From NCBI GenBank assembly GCA_023430825.1, contig JAEYYL010000192.1, forward strand, positions 1 through 13,495: DNA of 13,495 nt, given 5' to 3'. The notes below the pieces were generated by a model. That model did not search any database, had not been told where the DNA came from, and saw nothing but the letters and a program-made list of their open reading frames with translations. How positions within the stretch are numbered: position 1 is the first letter of the stretch; each line of letters opens with the position of its first letter. Both the position numbers and the translations under genes were made by a program. Below, one piece after another: positions 1 to 10,173 of the stretch. The stretch comes from Verrucomicrobiota bacterium (GTDB lineage: Bacteria > Verrucomicrobiota > Verrucomicrobiia > Opitutales > Opitutaceae).

Positions 1-29
1 CCCCCCCCCCCCCCCCCCCCCCCCCCCCC
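1..29. repeat. poly-C homopolymer tract (29 C)
   Basis: The first 29 bases of the window are all C, followed by ordinary GC-rich sequence. A run of this length is far outside what the rest of the window shows. It may be a real homopolymer, but an assembly or sequencing artefact at a contig end is at least as likely, because this is the extreme edge of the sequence. It lies about 110 bp upstream of the tyrS start and no gene spans it here. Confidence 0.9.
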
Positions 30-138
30 GCGACTCCATCCAACATCCACCGCCTCGGCCAACGGTGGGCGGACGACTGTCGCGCCGCCGAATTTTGTTT
101 TGCCCCGCCCGGCGCCCGCCGCGTTAACTGCCCGCTCC

Positions 139-1416
139 ATGACCCTCATCGACGACCTGCAATGGCGCGGCCTTCATGCCGACTGCACCGACCTCGACGC
201 GCTCCGCGAGCGCCTCGCTCAAGGCCCGGTGACGCTCTATTGCGGTTTCGATCCCACGGGCGATTCGCTCCACGTCGGCCACCTCATGGGCCAGCTCACG
301 CTCCGCCGTTTCCAACTGGCAGGCCATCACCCAATCTGCCTCGCCGGCGGCGCGACCGGCATGGTCGGCGATCCCTCCGGCAAATCCGCCGAGCGCAATC
401 TCCTCACCCGCGAACAGCTCGCGCACAACGTCGCCTCGATCAAGGCGCAGCTCGGCCGCCTGCTCGATTTCAACGCCGCCGCGAATCCCGCGCGGCTGGT
501 CGACAACGCCGACTGGACCGCGCCGATCTCGTTTCTCGATTTCCTGCGCGACGTCGGAAAACATTTTTCCGTCAACGTCATGCTCGCCAAGGACTCCGTC
601 CAGTCGCGCCTCAGCGGCGACAGCGGCATCAGCTACACCGAGTTCAGCTACCAGCTGTTGCAGGCTCACGACTTCTACGTCCTGCGCCGCGACCTGAACT
701 GCGAACTGCAGATCGGCGGCAGCGACCAGTGGGGCAACATCACCGCCGGCACCGACCTCATCCGCAAAAAACTCGGCCAGCCCGCCTGGGGCTGGACCTT
801 CCCGCTCATCACGAAAAGCGACGGCACGAAGTTCGGCAAAACCGAAGGCGGCGCCGTCTGGCTCGATCCGCAGCGCACCAGCCCGTATCGCTTCTACCAA
901 TTCTTCGTGAACACCGAGGACGCGATGGTCGTCACCTATCTCAAGAAATTCACGTTCCTCTCGCGGCCCGAAATCGAAGAGCTCGAAGCGAAACACCTCG
1001 CCAATCCCGGCGCCCGCGAAGCGCACCGCGCGCTCGCGCGCGAAGTCACGACGATCGTCCACGGCGCGGCCGCCGCAGCCGACGCGATTCGCGCGAGCGA
1101 GATCATGTTCGGCGGCAATCTCGACGGCATCGCCGAGTCCGTTTTCCAGGACGTCGTCGGCGAAATTCCCACGAAGGATCTCGAGCGCGCGAAACTCGAA
1201 GCGGCCGGCACGCCACTCGTCGACGTGCTCGTCCACGCCGGCCTCGCACCCTCGAAAGGCCAGGCGCGAAAGGACGTCGAAGGCGGCGGCATCTACGTGA
1301 ACAACGTCCGCGCCACCGAAGCCGCGCGCGCCCTCACGACCGCCGACCTCCTCTTCGGCCGCTATCTCCTCCTCCGCAAAGGCAAGCGCACCTACACCGT
1401 CCTGCGCGTGGTTTGA
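139..1416 (+). CDS. tyrS: tyrosyl-tRNA synthetase
   Basis: This is a class I aminoacyl-tRNA synthetase that charges tRNA-Tyr with tyrosine in the cytoplasm using ATP. With the ATG at 139 the product is 425 residues, the normal size for the bacterial enzyme. The N-terminal Rossmann core carries YCGFDPTGDSLHVGH, with the HIGH-type motif HVGH at residues 45-48. The tyrosine-site motif QIGGSDQWGN is at 191-200, and KFGKT at 231-235 is the KMSKS-loop equivalent in the form found in E. coli-type TyrRS. The C-terminus (about 355-425) is an S4-like RNA-binding domain. An in-frame TTG at 100 would add 13 residues (PRPAPAALTARS) unlike any TyrRS N-terminus, so I prefer the ATG, although no clear Shine-Dalgarno precedes it. 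The toxin-antitoxin pair follows on the same strand after 47 bp. Confidence 0.97.
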   Translation: MTLIDDLQWRGLHADCTDLDALRERLAQGPVTLYCGFDPTGDSLHVGHLMGQLTLRRFQLAGHHPICLAGGATGMVGDPSGKSAERNLLTREQLAHNVASIKAQLGRLLDFNAAANPARLVDNADWTAPISFLDFLRDVGKHFSVNVMLAKDSVQSRLSGDSGISYTEFSYQLLQAHDFYVLRRDLNCELQIGGSDQWGNITAGTDLIRKKLGQPAWGWTFPLITKSDGTKFGKTEGGAVWLDPQRTSPYRFYQFFVNTEDAMVVTYLKKFTFLSRPEIEELEAKHLANPGAREAHRALAREVTTIVHGAAAAADAIRASEIMFGGNLDGIAESVFQDVVGEIPTKDLERAKLEAAGTPLVDVLVHAGLAPSKGQARKDVEGGGIYVNNVRATEAARALTTADLLFGRYLLLRKGKRTYTVLRVV

Positions 1417-1463
1417 GCGGAACGGCACTTGCGCTCCCTCGTGCGCCTTTGCAGGTTTCACGC

Positions 1464-1673
1464 ATGACAACGACGGTCGAGGCGATCTACGAGAACGGCG
1501 TCCTCAAACTGCCCGCGCCCTTGCCGCTCCCCGAGAAAACTCCGGTCACCGTCACCATTGAGACCGCCGCGATGGATTCGGAACGCGACGCTTGGCTTCG
1601 CGTGAGCGAAGACCGTCTCGCCGCTGCCTGGTCGGATGCCGACGATATTTTCAATGAGCTTCTCGAGAAGTGA
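1464..1673 (+). CDS. antitoxin, DUF104 / AF2212-like family
   Basis: The 69-residue product opens with VEAIYENGVLKLPAPLPLPE and continues TPVTVTI (residues 5-32). This is the hallmark of the DUF104/AF2212-like antitoxin family, a short beta-rich, presumably DNA-binding module. A linker follows, then an acidic amphipathic tail (about 55-69, WSDADDIFNELLEK) of the kind that usually wraps the toxin. The next gene, a MazF/PemK-type toxin, starts inside this one with a 20-nt overlap (1654-1673), which points to translational coupling and a bicistronic type II module. Antitoxins of this class normally neutralise the toxin and repress their own promoter, which is inferred here. Homology is judged by eye from the N-terminal motif. 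I recall the family mainly with PIN-domain toxins, so this partner deserves a check. Confidence 0.8.
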   Translation: MTTTVEAIYENGVLKLPAPLPLPEKTPVTVTIETAAMDSERDAWLRVSEDRLAAAWSDADDIFNELLEK

Positions 1674-1980
1674 GATCGTGCTTTTGCCGATCCCCTTCAC
1701 GGATCTGAGCAGTCGAAAAGTCCGGCCAGCTGTCGTCCTGGGGAATAGCCCCCACCGCGGAGATATCTTCGTCGCACCGATTTCATCGCAGCTTTCGAAT
1801 GTCGCGTTTTCCCTCGGTGAGTGGCGCGCCGCCGGACTCAACGTCGCCTGTGGCGTGAAGCCGCAGATCGCGACGATCGAGGATCGGTTGGTCGTGAAAA
1901 CCGTCGGACGGCTGACGCCGCAGGACGAGGCATTGCTCGATACGCACCTCCGCGGATGGCTCGGCTTTTCGACGCGTTGA
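1654..1980 (+). CDS. type II toxin, MazF/PemK family endoribonuclease
   Basis: The 108-residue product begins SRSEIVLLPIPFTDLSSRKV and continues RPAVVL, the classic PemK/MazF opening of a compact SH3-like barrel. MazF enzymes cleave mRNA. Their catalytic Arg and Thr correspond by position to R24 in the KVRPAVVL strand and to S44 in VAPISSQ, where Ser replaces the usual Thr. The end (about 85-108) is the expected C-terminal helix. The start at 1654 matches the family; an ATG at 1636 would add six residues. The gene overlaps the antitoxin by 20 nt upstream and the lipid kinase start by 25 nt downstream. Local G+C counted over 1681-1860 is about 61 percent, against 78 percent over 2041-2100 in the kinase gene, which mildly suggests an acquired module. 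Confidence 0.85.
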   Translation: MSFSRSEIVLLPIPFTDLSSRKVRPAVVLGNSPHRGDIFVAPISSQLSNVAFSLGEWRAAGLNVACGVKPQIATIEDRLVVKTVGRLTPQDEALLDTHLRGWLGFSTR

Positions 1981-2837
1981 AAACCCGCTTCATCGTCAAC
2001 CCCCGCTCCGGCCGCGCCGCGCGCGCCCTCGACGCGGTGCGCGCGTTCGCCGCGTCCCGCGACGCGCAAGTCGTCCTCACCGATCGCCCGCGCCACGCCG
2101 GCGAACTCGCCGCCGCTGCGGTCGCCGATGACTGCGAACTTGTCGTCGCCGTCGGCGGCGACGGCACGATGAACGAGATCGCCTCCGTCCTCGTCGGCAC
2201 GCCCGCCATTCTCGGTCTCATCCCCTGCGGTTCCGGCGACGGCCTCGGCCGTCACTTGCGTATCCACGGTTCCACCACACACGCGCTGCGCATCCTCGAA
2301 ACCGGCCGGCCCCGCCTCATCGACTCCGGTCTCGCCGACGGTCATCCGTTCTTCACCGCCGCCGGCCTCGGCTTCGAAGCCGACATCGCCGAGCAATTCA
2401 ACCGCCTCGAACACCGCGGCTTTCTCCGCTATCTCCTCACCAGCGCGCACGCCTTCCGTCGTTGGGAACCGCAACGCTACATCGTCACGCACGAGCACGG
2501 TCGTGACGAGTTCACCGCCTTCACCCTCGCCGTCGCGAACAGCAACCAATACGGCAACAACGCCCGCATCGCACCGCACGCCCGCGCCGACGACGGTGCG
2601 CTCGACCTTTGCGCCGTCCCCCCGGTCAATTTCTTCAACGCCGCTCCCTTGGTCGCGCGCCTCTTCTCCGGCACGGTCGATCGCGCCCGCGGCGTGCTGA
2701 GCCGCCGCGGCACGCGTTTCACCGTCGAACGCCCCGCCGCCGGCCCGTTCCACACCGACGGCGAACTTCACCACGCCGGCGCCGTCGTCGAATTCACCAT
2801 TCGCCCCGCCAGCCTCCGCATCATGGCGCCAGCGTAG
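1956..2837 (+). CDS. diacylglycerol kinase-like lipid kinase (YegS/DagK family)
   Basis: The product is 293 residues, the usual size for bacterial YegS/DgkB-type kinases that phosphorylate diacylglycerol or related lipids with ATP at the inner face of the membrane. Visible motifs are FIVNPRSGR near the N-terminus, the nucleotide-binding VGGDGTMNEI (residues 66-75, GGDGT at 67-71), the second glycine-rich segment IPCGSGDGLGRHL (89-101), AAGLGFEADI in the middle, ANSNQYGNNARIAPHA and a late FHTDGE (265-270). All are in the expected family order. The ATG at 1956 overlaps the toxin gene by 25 nt. A TTG at 1977, overlapping the toxin stop as TTGA, would give MKTRFIVNPRSGR, which fits the usual family N-terminus well, so the start is uncertain by seven codons. 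The lipid substrate cannot be told from sequence. A palindrome follows the stop at once, before convergent leuD. Confidence 0.9.
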   Translation: MARLFDALKTRFIVNPRSGRAARALDAVRAFAASRDAQVVLTDRPRHAGELAAAAVADDCELVVAVGGDGTMNEIASVLVGTPAILGLIPCGSGDGLGRHLRIHGSTTHALRILETGRPRLIDSGLADGHPFFTAAGLGFEADIAEQFNRLEHRGFLRYLLTSAHAFRRWEPQRYIVTHEHGRDEFTAFTLAVANSNQYGNNARIAPHARADDGALDLCAVPPVNFFNAAPLVARLFSGTVDRARGVLSRRGTRFTVERPAAGPFHTDGELHHAGAVVEFTIRPASLRIMAPA

Positions 2838-2869
2838 GGCGGGCTGCAGCCCGCCCTCCACGCTCTACG
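2834..2869. repeat. GTAG-type palindrome between convergent genes (REP-like, possible terminator)
   Basis: GTAG at 2834-2837 overlaps the lipid kinase stop and runs into a perfect 22-bp palindrome at 2836-2857 (core GGGCGGGCTGCAGCCCGCCC, 2837-2856). CTACG at 2865-2869 mirrors CGTAG at 2833-2837. GTAG followed by a stem-loop is the signature of REP (repetitive extragenic palindrome) elements. Its place between convergent genes lets it serve as a bidirectional hairpin, but no T-tract follows, so a classical intrinsic terminator is not shown. The remaining bases to leuD (2870-2912) hold nothing I recognise. Confidence 0.7.
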
Positions 2870-2912
2870 TGCGGGCGGACACACCGCACTACCGCGACAG
2901 CCCGCCCCACCC

Positions 2913-3518
2913 TCACGCCGTCGCAAAATACGCCAGCCCGCCCGCGGTTTGCTTCACCGCCGGCAGCCCATCGATCAGTTCGCCAATCGGGTCCCAGCGG
3001 CCATTGACCAGCGCGTCGCGCGCCGATTCGCGAATCGAAATCTTCACCGCCTGCCCGGCAAAACGCACTTCCTGCTTCGCCAGATCGATGGTCACTTCGG
3101 TCGTCGGATCCTTTTCCACCGCCGCCGCAATCTTCGCAATGTCCTCGCGCGCGGCCGACACGCACGGAATCCCGAGACCCGTGCTGTTGCCGAAAAAGAT
3201 CTCCGCGAAGTTCTCCGCGATCACGGCCTTGAACCCGTATTTCTGGATCGCCTGCGGCGCATGCTCGCGCGACGAACCACAACCGAAGTTCGACCCCGAC
3301 AGCAGGATCGTCGCGCCCTTGAAACGCGCCTCGTTCAACGGATGCGCCTTGTCGGTGCCGTCCGCGTTCTTGCGCACGTCGTAGAACAGGAATTCGCCGA
3401 GCCCGTCGAACGTCACGCACTTCATGAAGCGCGCGGGGATGATGCGATCGGTGTCGATGTCGTTGCCGGGCACGCTCACCGCGCGACCGACGACCTGGGT
3501 GATTTTTTCGAGAGCCAT
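2913..3518 (-). CDS. leuD: 3-isopropylmalate dehydratase small subunit
   Basis: LeuD is the swivelling small subunit of isopropylmalate isomerase. With LeuC it converts 2-isopropylmalate to 3-isopropylmalate in leucine biosynthesis. The product is 201 residues, the normal length. The N-terminus has PGNDIDTDRIIPARFMK (residues 17-33), the conserved aconitase-swivel opening. The substrate-specificity and active-site loop GSNFGCGSSREHAPQAI lies at about 75-91, with GCGSSREHA at 79-87. The gene lies downstream of leuC on the same strand, 101 bp away, so the two probably form one transcript despite the inverted repeat between them. No strong Shine-Dalgarno is visible before the ATG (complement of 3516-3518). 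The other possible identity, an aconitase-like or homoaconitase subunit, is unlikely given the length and the leuC neighbour. Confidence 0.95.
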   Translation of the reverse strand: MALEKITQVVGRAVSVPGNDIDTDRIIPARFMKCVTFDGLGEFLFYDVRKNADGTDKAHPLNEARFKGATILLSGSNFGCGSSREHAPQAIQKYGFKAVIAENFAEIFFGNSTGLGIPCVSAAREDIAKIAAAVEKDPTTEVTIDLAKQEVRFAGQAVKISIRESARDALVNGRWDPIGELIDGLPAVKQTAGGLAYFATA

Positions 3519-3536
3519 TTTAGAAGGTGTTTTCTT

Positions 3537-3606
3537 TCCCGCGAATCACGCGAATACTCGCGAATTCAGCAGGGTTTATTCGTGTCAATTAGCGTGATTC
3601 GCGGGA
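3537..3606. repeat. 19-bp inverted repeat with CGCGAAT direct repeats in the leuC-leuD gap
   Basis: The arms at 3537-3555 and 3588-3606 are inverted copies of 19 bases with a single mismatch; the outer 15 bases (TCCCGCGAATCACGC and its complement) match perfectly. The 32-base loop is AT-richer. The left side also contains three direct copies of CGCGAAT, at 3540-3546, 3549-3555 and 3559-3565, spaced 9 and 10 bases. It is not of the GTAG type seen elsewhere in this window. It lies inside the presumed leuCD transcript, so it could form a stem-loop that adjusts relative expression or mRNA stability. That role is inference. Confidence 0.8.
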
Positions 3607-3619
3607 GGTGGATCGGGTT

Positions 3620-5038
3620 CTAGTTCGCGTTCACGTCGAAGACTTCGCGCGCATCCGCCACGCTGCCGGTCACCGCCGCGGCGGCCACCATCAGCGGGCT
3701 CATCAAAATCGTCCGCCCGGTGGGCGAACCCTGCCGGCCCTTGAAGTTGCGGTTCGACGAACTCGCGCAGAGCTGGTCGCCGATGAGCTTGTCCGGATTC
3801 ATCGCCAGGCACATCGAGCAACCCGCCGCGCGCCATTCGAAACCCGCCTCGCTGAAAATCTTGTCGAGCCCGAGCTTCTCGCACTGCAGCGCCACGATCT
3901 GCGAACCGGGCACGGCGATCGCCTTCACGCCCGGAGCGACGCGCTTTCCTTTCACGAACCGCGCGACTTCCTGAAAATCGCTCAGCCGCCCGTTCGTGCA
4001 CGAGCCGAGGAACGCCACGTCGATCTTCGTGCCCTTGATCGGCGCGCCCGGCTGCAGCTTCATGTAGGCCAGCGCCTCCACGATGCCCGCCTTCTCGTCG
4101 ACCGACGTCGTCGTATCCGGATTGGGGATATTCTCGGTGATCGAGATGCCCTGACCCGGGTTGATGCCCCACGTGACGGTCGGCGCGATGTCAGCGGCAT
4201 CGATCGTCACGACGTCGTCGTAGTGACAGCCCGGATCGCTCGCCAGACTCTTCCAGCGCGTCACCGCTGCCGTCCACGCATCGCCCTTCGGCGAATACGG
4301 CCGGCCTTCCAGATATTTGAACGTCGTCTCGTCCGGGTTCACGTAGCCGACGCGCGCGCCGCCTTCGATCGACATGTTACAGACGGTCATGCGCTCTTCC
4401 ATCGTGAAGCGGTCGAACACCTCGCCGCCGTATTCGTAGGCGAAGCCCGTGCCGCCGTTCACGCCGAGGATGCGGATGATGTGGAGAATGACGTCCTTCG
4501 CATACACGCCCGGCCGCAGCTTCCCGTTCACATTGATCCGGCGAACCTTCAACGTCCCGAGCGCCATCGTCTGCGTCGCCAGCACATCGCGCACCTGACT
4601 CGTGCCGATGCCGAACGCGATCGCGCCAAACGCCCCGTGCGTGCTCGTGTGCGAATCGCCGCACGCGATGGTCGTGCCCGGCTGCGTGATGCCCTGCTCC
4701 GGCCCCACGATGTGCACGATGCCCTGCTTCCCGGTCGCGCGATCGAAAAACGTGATCCCGAACTCCGCGCAATTCTTCCGCAACTCGTCCATCATCGCCT
4801 GCGCCAGCGGATCGCGATACGGCTCCACGAACTGGTCCGTCGGCACGATGTGGTCGACCGTCGCAAACGTCCGCGCCGGAAACGCCACCTTCAACCCGAG
4901 ATCGCGCAGCATGCCGAACGCCTGCGGGCTCGTGACTTCGTGGATCAGGTGCGTGCCGATCAGCAACTGCGTCTGCCCGTTCGCCAGTTTGCGAACGGTG
5001 TGCGCTTCCCAGACTTTTTGAAAAAGAGATTTGGCCAT
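3620..5038 (-). CDS. leuC: 3-isopropylmalate dehydratase large subunit
   Basis: LeuC is the iron-sulfur, aconitase-fold large subunit of isopropylmalate isomerase, acting with LeuD. Starting at the ATG read from 5038, the product is 472 residues (MAKSLFQKVWEAHTV...), the standard length and opening. The three cysteines that ligate the [4Fe-4S] cluster are present: C347 in GSCTNGR, and C407 and C410 in CSMC. Other family motifs are ACGDSHTSTHGAFGAIAFG and SSNRNFKGRQG near the C-terminus. The frame is open further upstream to 5140, but that extension runs through the intergenic repeat and is not like LeuC. leuC is the first gene of a leuC-leuD pair and is divergent from a LysR-type regulator. 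No good Shine-Dalgarno is visible on the coding strand. Confidence 0.97.
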   Translation of the reverse strand: MAKSLFQKVWEAHTVRKLANGQTQLLIGTHLIHEVTSPQAFGMLRDLGLKVAFPARTFATVDHIVPTDQFVEPYRDPLAQAMMDELRKNCAEFGITFFDRATGKQGIVHIVGPEQGITQPGTTIACGDSHTSTHGAFGAIAFGIGTSQVRDVLATQTMALGTLKVRRINVNGKLRPGVYAKDVILHIIRILGVNGGTGFAYEYGGEVFDRFTMEERMTVCNMSIEGGARVGYVNPDETTFKYLEGRPYSPKGDAWTAAVTRWKSLASDPGCHYDDVVTIDAADIAPTVTWGINPGQGISITENIPNPDTTTSVDEKAGIVEALAYMKLQPGAPIKGTKIDVAFLGSCTNGRLSDFQEVARFVKGKRVAPGVKAIAVPGSQIVALQCEKLGLDKIFSEAGFEWRAAGCSMCLAMNPDKLIGDQLCASSSNRNFKGRQGSPTGRTILMSPLMVAAAAVTGSVADAREVFDVNAN

Positions 5039-5059
5039 AAAAAGGAGAATTGGGGCTCG

Positions 5060-5136
5060 AAGGTAGGAGCCTGCTTGCAGGCGATATCGCCCGTCAACCC
5101 CGGCGCCCGAATCGCCTGCAAGCAGGCTCCTACCTT
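5060..5136. repeat. 26-bp perfect inverted repeat, GTAG-type REP doublet
   Basis: Bases 5060-5085 and 5111-5136 are perfect inverted copies of 26 bases separated by 25 bases. Each arm contains a small palindrome of its own, GCCTGC-TT-GCAGGC. The left arm carries GTAG (5063-5066) just before that palindrome and the right arm carries the mirrored CTAC (5130-5133). A GTAG tag beside a stem-loop, in inverted pairs, is the layout of REP doublets mobilised by TnpA-REP (RAYT) enzymes. No such transposase is in this window. The element begins 22 bp upstream of the leuC start and would form a long cruciform or hairpin. Confidence 0.9.
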
Positions 5137-5198
5137 TCAAACAGGCCGCCAGCTTACCAGAGCGTTGCCATGCCGGGAAATACTTCTTTCGCTCTCAG

Positions 5199-5217
5199 TG
5201 ATGCCTATCGGGCATCA
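5199..5217. promoter_or_regulatory. candidate LysR-type regulator box (T-N11-A dyad)
   Basis: TGATGCC-TATCG-GGCATCA is a 7-bp interrupted dyad with a 5-base spacer. It contains T5202 and A5214 separated by exactly 11 bases, the T-N11-A arrangement of LysR-type recognition boxes. It lies between divergent leuC and the LysR-type gene, about 70 bp before the regulator start and about 160 bp before the leuC start. That position suits autoregulation and control of the divergent operon. Binding is inferred from family behaviour and not shown. Confidence 0.6.
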
Positions 5218-5235
5218 GGAAACACCAAGCTCTCC

Positions 5236-5276
5236 CACCCGAAACCCGAAACTCCGAACCCAAAACCGGAAAGCGA
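5236..5276. repeat. low-complexity CCGAAAC-like direct repeats
   Basis: The segment directly upstream of the LysR-type gene is built of degenerate copies of a CCCGAAAC-like unit (CCCGAAACCCGAAACTCCGA and on), unusually A-rich and G-poor on this strand compared with its surroundings. It is a short simple-sequence stretch with no gene of its own. The open frame running through it into the regulator is not convincing coding sequence. Confidence 0.5.
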
Positions 5277-5286
5277 AGCTTTCACC

Positions 5287-6198
5287 ATGGCTCGCGACTA
5301 CCAATTCCCCTTCGATCTCCGCCACCTCGTCTATTTCCGCGAGGTCGCGCGCCAGCTCCATTTCCGTAAAGCCGCCGAGTCGCTCGCCATTGCCCAGCCC
5401 GCGCTCAGCCGCGCCGTCGCGCAGCTCGAGGCCGCGCTCGCCACCGATCTGCTCAACCGCACGCGCCGCGGCGTCGAGGTCACGCCCGCGGGCCGCATGC
5501 TGCTGGAACGCATCGAACCGCTGCTCCGTTCGCTCGCGGCGATCCCCGCGGAACTCCAGGCGCTTTCCTCCGGCCAGGTCGGCCACATCCGCGTCGCGTT
5601 CACCGGCCTCGCCATGGCCACCGTATTACCCGGCATCCTGCGCACGTTCAGCCAGCGCTTCCCCGGCGTGCGCGTCGAGCTCAACGAATCCCCCACCTCC
5701 GCGCAGATCGCCGCGCTCGAGTCCGGCTCGCTCGCCTGCGGCTTTTTCCATCCCGACGCCCCCACGCCGGGCCTGCACACACGCCTGCTCCTCCGCGAGC
5801 GCAACGGCGTGCTGCTGCCCGCCAGCGATCCGCTCGCCGCGCGCGCGAAACTCCAGCTACGCGATCTCGCCGCCACGCCCTTCGTCGTGTTTCCGCGCAC
5901 GCACAATCCCGGTTTCTACGATCGCATCCTCGCCGCGTTCAACCGCGCGGGCCTGACGCCGCGCATCGCCGAGGAAGTCTGGCCCCGCGCCAACGCCGTC
6001 GGTCTCGTGCGCGCCGGTCTCGGCGCCACGTTCATGACGCCGTCCGAAGCGCAACATCTCCCGCCCGAAGTCGTCTTCCGCCCGCTCGACGGCCCGACCC
6101 CCGAAAGCCGCCTCGTCATCGGCTGGCGCAAATCCCCCGCGCCTGATCCCGCCCTCGCCGCCTTCCTCGAAGTCGCCGAATCCGCCGCCCGCGATTGA
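5287..6198 (+). CDS. LysR-type transcriptional regulator, divergent from leuCD
   Basis: The product is 303 residues, the typical LysR-family length. The N-terminal winged helix-turn-helix covers about residues 10-69: DLRHLVYFREVARQLHFRKA, then SLAIAQPALSRAVAQLEAAL as the turn and recognition helix, then LLNRTRRGVEVTPAG as the wing. A linker helix leads to a periplasmic-binding-protein-like effector domain (about 95-300), starting with HIRVAFTGLA and carrying a PGVRVELNE strand. The ATG at 5287 gives a normal LysR N-terminus; the frame continues upstream through repeats and is rejected. The gene is transcribed away from leuC and a T-N11-A dyad lies in the shared gap, so control of leuCD and of itself is a reasonable inference. 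The effector is unknown; the domain is also reminiscent of aromatic-catabolism regulators, so leucine control is not certain. Confidence 0.93.
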   Translation: MARDYQFPFDLRHLVYFREVARQLHFRKAAESLAIAQPALSRAVAQLEAALATDLLNRTRRGVEVTPAGRMLLERIEPLLRSLAAIPAELQALSSGQVGHIRVAFTGLAMATVLPGILRTFSQRFPGVRVELNESPTSAQIAALESGSLACGFFHPDAPTPGLHTRLLLRERNGVLLPASDPLAARAKLQLRDLAATPFVVFPRTHNPGFYDRILAAFNRAGLTPRIAEEVWPRANAVGLVRAGLGATFMTPSEAQHLPPEVVFRPLDGPTPESRLVIGWRKSPAPDPALAAFLEVAESAARD

Positions 6199-6205
6199 GC
6201 CTCTC

Positions 6206-6267
6206 GTAGCGGCAGGCCTCCGAGCCTGCCTGCCTTCGGTCAAAAAAGCCGGCAGGCGTCATCCTAC
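6206..6267. repeat. GTAG-type hairpin repeat downstream of the LysR gene (REP-like)
   Basis: GTAG at 6206-6209 is followed by a stem GGCAGGC (6211-6217) / GCCTGCC (6224-6230) with a 6-base loop. A second GGCAGGC at 6251-6257 can pair with the same strand segment, and an inverted CTAC closes the unit at 6264-6267. This resembles a degenerate REP doublet and sits 7 bp after the LysR-type stop codon, where it may act as a transcript-end hairpin. A run of six A (6242-6247) lies between the parts, but no T-tract follows the hairpin on the + strand. Confidence 0.6.
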
Positions 6268-6281
6268 GCATCTTTGCGTAG
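6264..6281. promoter_or_regulatory. palindrome TACGCA-N4-TGCGTA upstream of the hybrid kinase operon
   Basis: CTACGCA (6264-6270), TCTT, TGCGTAG (6275-6281) is a perfect 7-bp inverted repeat with a 4-base gap. Its centre lies about 64 bp upstream of the kinase ATG. The same 12 defined bases with the same spacing occur upstream of the secreted propeller gene (11107-11122). A dimeric regulator binding site is the best explanation, and the LuxR-type response regulator encoded in this operon is the obvious candidate. It overlaps the end of the GTAG repeat by four bases, so part of the symmetry could come from that element. Confidence 0.6.
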
Positions 6282-6336
6282 CCGCCGTCCGCGACGTTGA
6301 CCTCCCGCCGCCCCGCTCCTTCCCTCCCCGCCACCA

Positions 6337-10169
<3,833 letters not shown>

Positions 10170-10173
<4 letters not shown>

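Noticed and set aside
47..68. Small stem CCACCG / CGGTGG upstream of tyrS as a terminator or leader structure
   Set aside because: It has a 6-bp stem with a 10-base loop and no T-tract, within GC-rich sequence where such stems are common. There is no T-box-like sequence around it.
100..138. TTG start for tyrS, adding 13 residues
   Set aside because: The added residues are Pro/Ala-rich and unlike TyrRS N-termini; the ATG at 139 gives the expected length and opening.
829..843. KFGKT in place of KMSKS in TyrRS
   Set aside because: This is the normal form in the E. coli-type bacterial TyrRS subgroup and not a sign of an altered enzyme.
5039..5140. LeuC N-terminal extension starting at 5140
   Set aside because: It would run through the 26-bp inverted repeat; the internal ATG at 5038 gives the standard LeuC N-terminus and length.
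3608..5956. Long + strand open frame (782 codons) across leuC and into the LysR gene
   Set aside because: It is antisense to leuC, whose product has all cluster-ligand cysteines, and then out of frame with the LysR gene. The translation is Arg/His-rich with no recognisable motif, as expected of a shadow frame in GC-rich DNA.
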